Below, one piece after another: positions 48,101-60,100 of a stretch of 64,000 nucleotides of DNA (positions are counted from its first letter, which is position 1; every line of letters begins with the position of its first letter). Source of the DNA: Ifrita kowaldi (Eukaryota > Chordata > Aves > Passeriformes > Cinclosomatidae); NCBI GenBank assembly GCA_013398055.1, contig VZRS01003957.1, positions 62,001 through 126,000 of the forward strand, in the 5' to 3' direction. The notes under the pieces were generated by a model, which had not been told where the DNA came from, searched no databases, and worked only from the letters and a program-made list of their open reading frames with translations. The position numbers and the translations under genes are program-made.

Positions 48101-51100
48101 CCAACTGCAGTATGTGATCCATCATGATGCAGCTTTAGGTTGGATATTGGGAGGAGATTCCTCCCTGTGAGGGTGGGCAGGCCCTGGCACAGGGTGCCCA
48201 GAGCAGCTGTGGCTGCCCCTGGATCCCTGGCAGTGCCCAAGGCCAGGCTGGACATTGGGGCTGGGAGCAGCCTGGGACAGTGGGAGGTGTCCCTGCCCAT
48301 GGGCTTTAAAATCCCTTCCAACCCAAAGCATTCCATGGTTCTGTGGTCCTGGAACATGAAGAAACTGTACAATGATTATATATGGAAAATTCGTGGGTGA
48401 GGTTCTCTTTCTGAGCTGCAAACTTGGTTCAAGACCTTCCTACTGGGTTTAATTCCAGGAGAAAATGGAAGAAAGTAAAAGGGAATGGAACTCTTGCTGG
48501 GAGCTGCTCTGATGGGTTTTGGTGCCAGGTGTTTGGGGGGATCAGAGCCAGTGGAGCCAGGGAGGGCTTTGGAAGCCCAGCTGTTGTTGTTGGGTGAGAC
48601 CCTTGGAGGCAATCAGAGCTGACTGGGCAAATCTGGGGTTTTACTGGGGGAAGGAGTCATGGAATGGTTTGGGTGGGAAAGGACCTTAAACTCATCCTAT
48701 TCCACCCCCTGCCATGGGCAGGGACACCTTCCACTATCCCAGGCTGCTCCAAGCCTGGCCTGGAAGCCCCATGTGATGTGTATAACTCCCCCTGGTTAGA
48801 TTTAATCTGGGTTCCAGATCCCTTTTGGTTTTGGTCAGGTTAAGTCTGAATAACCCTGGTGTAGGTGAGTCCCACATGCTGCCCAAGGAAGGGGAAGTTT
48901 TCAAGGATGATGTGGAGCCAGTGGTCATCTCCCCTCACCTTCCAGTGAGGATTGTGCCATCCTACACCTGCAGCAGGGCTGGTTCTGCATTTTAAAAACT
49001 CCAGAGAATTCCAGGAATGAATCTGAACTGAACTGAACCAGTGGCCCAGGTTCTTCACCTTGGCTGTATTTTTTTTTTGCCTTTGGTGTTGCTCAGGTGT
49101 CTCTGTGCAGTTTTAACCCCCTGAAAGCATCTGAGAGAGAGAAAGGGGGTCCCAGGGGGGAGCTCAGCTCTGAGGCATCTGCCTGAGGGCACAGGGACCC
49201 TGCTCCTGAAGCTGAGCTGGGGCTGAGTCACTCCTGTGTGTCAGCTGTGCTGACTCCATGGGAAACCGAGCCTGGAATTAGTGCTGAAGCACAGTTTAAC
49301 CTCAGTGCTTCCTTCCCACAGAAAACAAAAAGGGTCTTTTTAGCAAAAAAAAGGGTCAATGGGCTTTTTCTTTCCCTTTCTTCCTTTCCCAGAGTTGAAG
49401 GTCACTCACCTTAGGCCACTGGTAGATTTTAATGATTGCTGGCAAGCTGTCTGGCTGCTTTCTGGCTTCATCAGCACAGAGCTGCCTGGCAAGGGTCCTG
49501 CCAGACATCTGCAGGGTGGAGAGGCTGTCCCAGGGCTGTGTGGGCACGGGGAATTGGGTCACTGCTCAGGGATTCACCAGGAGACTGAAACAGCAGTGCT
49601 GGATGTGGCATTTCACAGAGAAACCTTTACAGTAAAAATCTCTTGTTCCTGCTGGCCCAGCCTGGCCAGTCTGTCTTGTCTTGATTTTTTTTGTGAAGGA
49701 AAACCCTTGGTTTGGTGAAGAAACTTGTAGAAATTCTTGAAAAAATGTAAGACAACAAATGGGTATCTGTCATTTGATTGTTTAAAAAAATCATCAGATT
49801 TAAAAAAACCCCTGTATTTCCATTGTGGTTTGTGCTGATGAAACCTAATTCTTTTCCAGACTGTATGAAAACAAAGGAGAAGCAGACTTCAGGGAGTCTC
49901 TGCTGCAGCTCTTTAAGTCCATCAATGAGATGATGAGCAGCAACTCTGACCAGACTGTCATAGTGAAGGTTTGTGCTTTCCAGATCTGCACTTTGGCATC
50001 CTAAACCACAGTAAGGCAGGCAGTGAAGTATTTGCTTGTGCTTAAAAGTTGGTTTCAAGCTGGTTTTACCCCAAACAAGGTTCATACTCAGTGCTTCTGC
50101 TGGAGGGTTTGTGACTGTATAAAGATCTTTCTTTGAACAAGTAAATTTGTGGAATCCTAGACTAATTTAATTTGGAAAAGACATCTAAGATCATCAAGTC
50201 CAACCTTAACTGATTCAAACACCTGACTTTTATTTTTAAAAAGAAAACTTAATTTGGGTTGACATTTGGCTTCTTTACCTCGTATAACCTTAATGTTAAG
50301 GTGTTTTTAAGGCATTATATTTAAGATGCTGATAACAATGTAGAGCCTCATATTTAAATGCACTTATTTATATCTGAGGCTGTTGAGGAACTTCAGGGTA
50401 GGATCTTAAGGCAAAGTAGGTATTTTAAAAGGAAAATCAGTGCTGAGTGAGACTGCAAACTCCACCTTTCATCCCGTATCCCTTTTCTTGTGTCCCTTTA
50501 AAAACAGCATCTGCTTTTGGTAACATTGGCTCGTGGAACTGGGAATGGGGTCTGTGTCCTCAATTGGTGCTGCCATCAAAGAGCAAAAGCACTGAATTAC
50601 AGGACTGATGGATTTTAGTATCCAGAGGAGACTGGATACAAAAGTTAGTGGATCTTTTTCATCATGGAAAACTACAGAGACTGCCCTAAATATGTGTCTG
50701 ATAAGCTGCACCTTGAACTTTCTCTTGTGGTTCCAACTGGATGAAACTAAATTTTCGTCTTTATAAAAAGATGTAACTCTTGACCCTGCCCTGCTGAATC
50801 AGTTGGGAGATGATCAAGGGGCTGAGAACTGGGGTAGAATTTGGGGACAGTTGGACTCCTCATGCTCAGGTGGTTGCAAAGACAGACAGTGGCAAATCCC
50901 TGTGCCAGTGGAAGAGGTTCCTGGAGAAGTCCAGCAGGAAAAGTCCTGAGTGAAAGCCCCCAGTCCTTTGTAGCTGAGCTCTGGGGTTCCTGGTGCCATG
51001 CTGAGCACACAGCAAAAAACAGATAGTGGGGATAAAGCAGCTGAGGTGAGGCAGAGAAGCTGAGACTATCATCTGATAACAAAACAGGGATATTACATGT

Positions 51101-54100
51101 TTTGAGAAGGCAGTGAAATGAAAATACAGCTAAAGCATCTCTCCTGAATGGAAATGGGGTGTTGGAGTCCATGGCTCAGGGTGTGCTGTCTGGGGTTTTA
51201 CAAACAGGGTGTTTGCACATTGTGGGAGTGCAATCTGAGATTTCTTTTCCTGAGACTCTTTTGCAGGGCCTGCTTCAGGAAGGCAGATGAACATGAGCTT
51301 TTTTCTTTAACAATTTGTACCTTGGGGGAAAGGAAAAAAAAACCCTAAAAAATGGATTTGGCTGTGTTCACCTGAGATGCAGGAAGGAAAACTTCCTGGT
51401 AGGAGCTGGGGAGATCCCACTGCAGCAGTGGCTGTGCTGGTTCAGGTTCAGAGCTCTGCAGACTTGGGGAGAGCACGGCTCCTGTCTGTGTTTGAAGGGC
51501 GGCAGATGAAGTGCTGAGGGATGAGCCAGGGTGGTGTTGAGTGTGCTTGAGGAGGCCTTTCAGGAGCCTTGACAACCTTCCATTCATTATTTATTGCTTT
51601 CATCTCCTCTGGCCTCTAATTACTCAGCTCTTAGAACAGGTAATTGTTACTATTGGCTTTTTGCAGCCTGTGAAATTGCTTTTATGGTGTTCAGGTATTG
51701 GCTGAAGCTGTGCAGCGTGAGCGCTCGGCAGAGGTGTGTGCTCTGTTACAGAGAGCAAAACGAGTGAATGGCTGGGTAATTGGGGGGGTTTTTGGGCAGA
51801 GTGAGTGTGGATTCTGTGGATCCTGCCTGGCAGAGCTGCAGGAGTGCTGGGAGGTGGCAGTGATGCTCTGGGGGTGCCATCAGAGGCCTCATTCAGCATC
51901 TCCAGCAGTGACTGAGTGGTGCCTCAGTTTGTGCTGGTGGAGAGGAGCATCTGATGGAGCTCCCAGAGCTGGGGGCTGGAAGGGGAGCTGGAGGGTGGGC
52001 AGATGTGGGACACTGCTGTCAGGAAGAGTGAATTAATCCCTGCATGGTGCTCCACTTGGAGCTGGCACTTTGGGCAGGACACCTTGGAGTCGCCAGTGGC
52101 AGCTCCTCAGAGCCATCAGCGCCGTGGCCAGTGGCAGGGGAAGCAGCTGGGGCTGAGCAGGGGTGACAGGGCTGTCACCTTGCTGGGCTGTCACCTGGCT
52201 GTCCCAGAACCCTGGAGCAGCCACTTCTTGACTGCTGGGCTGCTTCCAAACCTCAGGAAGGGGTTAAAGGGGTGCAGAGGATTGGGAATGCTGCCCCTTC
52301 CCAGCAGGCGAAACAGGGATTTCCTGTGCTCTGGGATTTTACAGGGGGTGCTTGCTGACTTGGTTAGGAGGGGAGTTTAAAGGAAGTAAAGGAACTTTTT
52401 ATCTTTCCTGAAGTTTGTTGCTACAGGAGGTCGTGGAGATGGCAGAGGGACAGAGCTCAGGCCCAGGGATGTGCTGAAAGGATGGCTGGGTGCAGCTCTG
52501 AGGGAGGCTGTGAGAGCCAGGAGGAGAAGGGAGCACAGAAACTGCAGATGGCATCTCCTGTGGGCACTGCTGGGGACCAGGATCTGGGCTGGGCACAGGG
52601 GGTGTGATCCTGAGGGCTGGGGCATCCCTCCCATGGAGCCAGGCTGGGAGGGCTCAGCTGGAGAGGAGAAGGCTCCAGGGAGAGCTCAGAGCCCCTTGCA
52701 GGGCCTAAAGGGGCTCCAGGAGAGCTGGAGAGGGACTGGGGACAAGGGATGGAGGGACAGGACACAGGGAATGGCTTTAAGCTGAAAGTGGGGAGATTTA
52801 GATGGGATGGGGAGAAGGAATTGTTCTCTGGGAGGGTGGGCAGGCCCTGGCACAGGGTGCCCAGAGCAGCTGTGGCTGCCCCTGGATCCCTGGCAGTGCC
52901 CAAGGCCAGGCTGGACATTGGGGCTGGGAGCAGCCTGGGACAGTGGGAGGTGTCCCTGCCATGGCAGGGGTGGCACTGGATGAGCTTTGAGTCCCTTCCA
53001 ACCCAAGCCAGTCTGGAATTCCTGTGCTGTTGGATACGTAGAAAACCAATGATTTTAAGGAGATGAGTCCCCAGGTCCCTGTGTTGTGCAGGAAGATCAG
53101 CAGATCTTGCTGTGGCAGTTTTAGGCTTTTCTTCACTGATTTTTGTATATTTTGGGGAAGCGAAATGAGTCTAGACAAAATAAATCTGCTTGGAGAGAGA
53201 TAAGAAGTCACAGAGACCTACACAGAAAATTAAGGTGCTTTACATTAAACGAGGCAGATGCTTCTTTCCCACATCCCAAAGTTTCCATTTCTTGCAAAAA
53301 CCAGAATTTTTCTTGAGAGTTTTATCACCGTGGAGCAGAGCTGCCACTGGAAATTTTCTCTGAGATGTTCCCAACTTTTTCAGCTGGGTGTACTGGATTT
53401 TTTCCCCTGTCTGTTGGGAGAGTAGCCTTCAAGCTGATGTGGAAGGAATGACTGCAGTCTTGTGTTCTTAGCAAGAATTCCTCTTTATCCATTCAAATAT
53501 TTATGTCCTTGTGGAAGCTGATGAGCAGTTGTTGACTGTAGGTCTTCAGTTATTTCATATTTTGCATTTAAATGGCTTCTTTTTTTTTTAATTTGAATTT
53601 TTCAATATTTTGGGTACATATGAGGGGGGAAAAAAAACGTTCCTCAAAAGAAACCTCTCTGAATTATAGAAGGATTTAACGTTGTAGAGCACAGGAGGAG
53701 GCTTGGAATTTGTACCTCTTTTAGGATTATGGATGGTCACAAATTCTTGGGTAGGGGATAATTTATAGGGTTCATATATATATGTATAAAACATTATTAA
53801 AAGGTTATTTTTAATTTGTCTGGTCTTACTTCAGCTATGGATTTTGGCAATAAATAGGTGAAATTCCATATGATCTTGGAATATGATTTGAGCAGAACTT
53901 TATTAGGACTTAAACCTCTTATAGCACTTTACTGGCACTTAAATCTCTTGTTTCTTTTGCCTTTTTTCTACTCAGTTATGTTGGAATTAACAAGAATGAC
54001 TAAAAGCCAGGCTGTAAAGGCAGCAATAATCAGTCCTGTAGGTTTGAATTTGGGAAGGTGAACTGGTAAAAATTACAATGTTCAAAACAACACAGAAGTT

Positions 54101-57100
54101 GGGGTTTTTTTAGTTAACAAAATAAAATGTTTAAGGTTTTTTTTTGGTGTGTCACTGTTACCTGCAGTGGAGACAGACATTTCAGGGCTGCCTTTTCCAC
54201 TTGTTTGTTTGAGGTGTGGGGTTGTCCAAGCTGCAGAGGGAAATCCAAGCAGTGATTTGAGCTGACAGATGCTGTGGTTGTTCTCTCACGAACAAAAATC
54301 CTCCTTGCACGATGAGTGCCAGGGGGCTGCAGAAAAGGCTTGGGAAGGGGGGATTCCAGTTTGTTTTCCCAGCATCAGTTTGGCTTCAGGAGTTAAACCT
54401 GATCCGGTGAGGTGAGCAGCATTTGGTGTGTGCATGCATTTTTAATGGTTCCAAGTGTACTGAGCCTTGCTGGGTTTATTCCTGTTTTCTGCTAATTGGT
54501 GCATGATAATTATTTCCTTAACCTTTTCCTGCTGAAGCATGAGCTCAGCTGGAGCCTGAGAGTGATGTTTCAAGTTTGGAGAGAAATGCAGATTTTCCTC
54601 AGTCAGGTATTCCTGCATCCCTTGGGAAGCAGAGAAGCTCCTCCTGCAGTGGAGGAGGGAGCTGGACCCTTCTCAGCAGGGCCCCTCTGATATTTGCTGT
54701 TCTGATTTTTGTTCAGGATGGCTGGGAAGAGTCAGCCTGGGAGCTTTACATGATCTGAATTAAGGAGGTGTGAGCACTTTGTGTGTATAAAATCATCCTG
54801 GGTGTGGCCACAGAGAGCTGGGGTGGAAGATGGGACCATTTCTTAACGTGAATTTTCCTGTGCCTGGGGGCTCTTAATAATCCTGGGCACTTCCAACACG
54901 TTTCTCAGTGTCCACTCTGTACTTTAATATTCAGCATTTATTGCTAAAGCCACAGGAAAGTATTTAAATGAAGGCAGGGAAATATAAGGTGCCTGAGAAG
55001 AAAACAGGAGATGCTGTTAGTCTGCAGGGCTTTTCCAACAGGTGGGATACTTAAAAACCAGCACTTAAAATCAGCTCAGGAGCAAAATGCAGCTGTGGAG
55101 TGAGGTTTCTGTGTCTCTTCAAGTCCATGTGGGAAATATCTCCAGAAGATACTCATTTGTGATCGTGCTTTGGGCTGTTTAACACTGAATTTAGTGCCAG
55201 AGGTGCTGCTTTGCAATTGGGATAAAAACTTCTTTAGTTTTTGGAGTGAATAACTGCTCTAGGCTGGAGCAAATCTGAAATAGAGTTTAGGAGTTCCTGG
55301 ATATTATTTTATCTGGCTGCTGACTGGGTTTAATTTGGTTTGGATGAGTTTAATGGAATGGCACCCGAGATAATGCTTGGGTACAAGGGAGGTGCTTTGT
55401 GCTGAATGACACAAAAGATGAAAATTAACATGAAAATAATGTTCAAATGGAGTCGGATAAAACAAATTTATTGCTTTGTCAAACAAAAGAGTTCAGAAGA
55501 ATATCCTGTATTTGGCACTGAGTTTTTGTGCTTAATTTGGAGACCAGGCGTGCTGATGGAAATGAATGGCTTTGGAAAATGAGAGTTTTAAATTAAGGAG
55601 TTTTTTGCTTTTATGGACTACAAAGAGCTGAACTTAAACCCCAGAGAAATGCTGTGGTGTTCTGCTCAGAATACATTTTGTTTAATACTTTGCAAATGTC
55701 ATTTGGTCAATCTAATGACAACCTTAAGTTAGTTTTTCTTCTAAACAGCTGCTGCAAAGAAGCTTTTGTGACTTTTTTTTGCCATTCCATTTATAAACCC
55801 AAAAATGGGATAATTCTCCATTGTTGCAAGATTCCTTTGCTGTCCTGCTTTCTTTTTACTCACCAGTGACTACTGTAATTATCACAGAGGTAATTTCACT
55901 TTTGCATTAAGAGAAACAAACGAAAGCAAATGAGTAAAACTCATTTTTCTGTTATCCCACATGATAGCAGAAATACTTTAAGGTACTTAGCAAGGTTGCC
56001 CTGTCTTATTTTAATGTGCTTTTATTTGCCTGATGACACAAAGAAAAGGCTTTTACCTGTCCTCTCATCCCTTTTGTGAAGAAATTAAAAACTCCAGAAA
56101 TTTCTTTGAAAAGCAGCTGCTCCTGGCAGTTTTAGCAGTTGGGACTCTTTCTGTCCCAATAAATAAATGAAGCATACTCTTATTTAAATATCCAAGTGTC
56201 AACATGAAGTTTTTTGAGGTTTGAGGTTTTCCCACCCAGAAAAAAACTGCCGAAAAAAATCCTTTCAGAATCAAGACCAATAATTTAGATAAACTTTTAG
56301 TCATAGAAACTCCTTGAACTTTTAGATCTGGGCAGTGTGCTAATTTTCCTCTTGGTAGATCCCATTCTTTACCCATTTCTGTCTCATTAAACCTGTCTGG
56401 AAATGAGAAAAGAGCAGAGTGGGCAGTGCAGGGGACTCTTCATTGGTGTTCAGAGGGGCCAGTGTTGGGAATAACAATTCCATTGCACCTGATCTTATTT
56501 ATTCTGGCTTCTTTTACCACATGTGAAGGGTTTTTTTCCCCTCAGATGATCTTTTGATACCAACACTGGGTTTGTTCCTTCCACGTGAACGTGATTTCAC
56601 TGCCAGCTCTGGAGAAGTTTAGGAGAACACAATTAGCTGTGAAGTCAATTGATGTTCAGAGGGGCCAGTGTTGGGAATAACAATTCCATTGCACCTGATC
56701 TTATTTATTCTGGCTTCTTTTACCACATGTGAAGGGTTTTTTTCCCTCAGATGGTCTTTTGATACCAACACTGAGTTTATTCCTTCGGCAGGAACATGAT
56801 TTGGCTGCTAGCTGTGGAGAAGTTTAGGAGAGCACAGTTAGCTGTGAAGTCATGAGAAGCCCATCAAGGAATTTATCTTAAAGGTTGCAAAGGGTCCTGC
56901 TCCAGACAGGGAGCTGGTTGGGATGATTTAGGGAATAAGTTACAATTAGTCTGTGGAACGATAAATCCTGGGAATTGCCGTCCCCTGCACTGGCTGTGCA
57001 GGGAGCTGTGGCCATCAATTACTGCTTAATTTATTCCATTTAAGGCAAAGCTTTGACTTTTCTGGCCCTGATTATTTTCACTTGGTGGATTGTATTTCTT

Positions 57101-60100
57101 GGCCCAGTTAATTGCCTTTTCCATACTTGGGAAGGGTATCCTTGAGGCACTGAGAGGTTCCATGCCTTGTCTTGGCAGCTCCTGCGTGGAGGGAGTGGCA
57201 GCTCATGCTTCTTCCCATGCTTTCTGTGGAATAATTCCTTTTACACACAGATCCGGTGGAGATCCGGTGGTCCTGAAGGGGAAATTCACGTGGATTTGTG
57301 TGGTTGGGATGTGGAGGATGAGCCACAACATTGGGAGTGCTCTGGGTGGGCTGCAGGCTGCCATGGCCTCGCTGAGGTCATGCTGAGCCATGAGAATCAC
57401 AGCCTGGGCCAAAAAATGAAATCCCAGTAACACCCCACAGCCAAGGGAGCAGCGATGAGTGTGCAGGGACATGCAGCTGGGGAGAATATATCCATTATTC
57501 CTGCCACACCGCTGCTTTTGCTCCTTTTCATCCTGCCCCTTTGCTGCTTTATTGGTGTGCTTTGTAGTGCTGGAAGTGACTGATGTTGTAGCTTGATAAG
57601 GGTGGGGATAATTTGTCACTCGTTCTGCACTAAGAGAGGAGCCCCTTCGGGCAGTAAAATTTTTGTTGCAGCCCAGCTTGAAACTGTGTGTAATTATTGA
57701 GTGCTGATCTTCCCAGCTTTGGGTGTGCTGCTCGTGTGATCACCAGGAAATTACTGCACAAAACTGTGGGATTGAAAGTTAAGGTTCCTCACTGCTGTGG
57801 TTTTTAATGCTGGTTGGAATTTTCAAGTGTTTCAGGCATCCCTGTGTAATCATGGAATTAAGATTTTGGCTTAGTTTGCCATGTGCTTCTTGTGGAAATG
57901 AGGAATTGGAGCTTTTGTCCAGCGCTGATCAGGAGTGAAAAGTAAATAAATTTCTTTAAATGGAAGAAAAGAAAAATAAAACAACCCAAACCAGATGCTT
58001 ACTTGTTTTTTCCTGATGTTACATGAAAAGAAAAGAGCAGGGTTTTTTATCTGCTGAATTTCATATTCCTCATTTATGCATTGCAGTATCCTGGGAATAA
58101 CCAGCATTGCAATGGAGCTGCTGCTCCCAGAAAATCTGCTTCAGCTGCAGCTTTAACAGAGTAAGATCTACAGTGAGAGCTGCTCTTTTACATGATTTAA
58201 TACCAATAAAAATTTATTTTAGTAGCCCTTTGGCTGAGACAGATACAGATTTAATCATGGGGCTGCAGAGCTTCATTCTCCGATCATCTTGTCACATAAT
58301 TGAGCCAGCTGAGGTGGGAAATTGGGAGATATACTTCCACAATCTTCTTTAAATCTCCAGAATTAAACTTTAATTGGTTTGTCCATAAAGTAGACCCTCA
58401 GTTGCTGCTAATTGTTGCAGCTACAAGCTGTAAATGGCTGTTGTAAATAGTGTTTTACCCCACAGTAGTTCATGGAAGCCATTCAAGTGTTAATTTTTAC
58501 GCTCCTGCCGGGCCACGGTGCGAAATTTTAATTCAAGATGTAAAGTGCAAGCTCTCTTTTAAGATGTTACTAAACATTTACGGCTCCGTGCATGTGAGTG
58601 ATCAGCAAATAAAGCCCCGTGTCTGGCTGTGGTTCCTAGGTGGTCATTAGAGCCCTCCTCCATCAGGCACAGGATGGCTCCGTTTGCATAATCCCGGAAT
58701 CCCCAGCTCAGGAGGCCTTTAAGCAGATCTGGGAATGTTTGATGAGCAGCTTGACAGCTTCAGTGGATTGTGGATGAAAACTGGGTGCTCTGAAATCTGC
58801 ATCCAGCCCGTGGACGGGTCAGGGATTCCCTTGGAGAGGGGTCTTGACCTTGGTGGGCTGCTTGAAGTTCTCCTTGAGTGTCACCAAACCTCTGAGCTCT
58901 TGCTTTGAAGAGCTGTGGGGTTGGGTCTGAAGTGACAGGGGTTGTGGTGGGAGAGGGGAGATCTTGGAAAATTAAGGAGTGGGTTTGTGTGTGCTCCTTA
59001 AAACTGTTCTCCTGGGGCTCTTCTACCTGTGGGAACCACTGGGGATGGAAATTGTCCAGTCTAGGGGGTGTAAATTATAATCACTGCTCACATCACAGAC
59101 TGACAGAGGGGGTTGGCTTGGAAAGACCTTAAAATTCATCCAGTGCCACCCCTGCCATGGGCAGGGACACCTTCCACTGTCCCAGGCTGCTCCAAGGCCC
59201 AATGTCCAACCTGGCCTTGGGCACTGCCAGGGATCCAGGGGCAGCCACAGCTTCCCTGGGAATTCCATCCCTGCTCTTCCCCACCCTCCAGGGAGCAATT
59301 CCTTCCCAATATCCCATCTAACCCTGCCTCTTTTCAAGCAAAAATACATCTGCAATCAAACCATTTGATGTAATCAATAAAACACAAGGTTAAGAGAGGC
59401 AACTCTGGCTGTTCTGGTTTATGTTCCAATTTCTCTGAGATTTTTCCTCGTCTGGTGCTCAGAATACACAAGAACTACAAATTGTTCCTAAGAAAAAGAT
59501 AAATGAGGAAAACTTCCTACAAACAGTTCACATATTAAACATCTGTTTGTATCTTCCGAGCTCTTTCATGTGCTGGGAGTGGCAGCTGCAGGTTCAAGGG
59601 TGTTGGTACCCAAGGTGCAGGAGATATTGTCCTGCCAGTTTTGANAAGGGGAATTGGGAAGTGCCCACGGTTGCACGAGTGGCTACCAAGGATTTACTGC
59701 AGGGAAAAAATGATAATGGGGCCTTTTTGTTGAATTTTTAAGTAGTGGAGTGAAAATTAAACCCAAACCAACTCCAGCATAGCTGAGGGGGAGGGTGGGA
59801 AGGTGCTCGACTGAAGATGGGGATGAAGGGATTAGAGGAACCAAAAGGTTTCTATAAATGTTGGGAGGAGCTTATAAATCTCTAATTTTTGTATAAGTTT
59901 TCCCCAGTTTATGAACATTTGGTGCCTCTGTCTTCTTTTAAATCAGTTTAAAAGTTTAATTTTTGCAGCATTTCAGCTCAGGTGTCACAGAAAATGGTGA
60001 ATCCAAAGCCTGATTCTCTTCTTGCAGTCTTTGCATCCCCTTTAAACACATTAATTTTGCTCTTATTTGGGTTTTTTTTTTTTGTGTTTATTTTAGGGGG

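Larger units (their letters stand above)
46461..49859 (+). other. DOCK1: DOCK1 intron 22
   Basis: 3.4 kb with a sense CR1 (about 48128-48352) and an antisense CR1 (about 48654-48768) roughly 300 bp apart. The rest is unique. Confidence 0.86.
49969..60096 (+). other. DOCK1: DOCK1 intron 23 (10.1 kb)
   Basis: The largest complete intron here. It holds antisense CR1 remnants (about 50151-50213 and 59093-59340), a sense CR1 (about 52635-53028), a 205-bp tandem duplication (56442-56852), an 11-bp tandem repeat (57250-57270), a repeat-free block at about 58150-58690 with conserved-element character, and a single N at 59645. No long frame on either strand resembles a nested gene. Confidence 0.83.

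Noticed and set aside
49969..60096. Possible nested antisense gene (in human, INSYN2A/FAM196A lies within DOCK1)
   Set aside because: No long minus-strand coding exon with recognisable homology occurs in any intron here; it probably lies in a DOCK1 intron outside this window.
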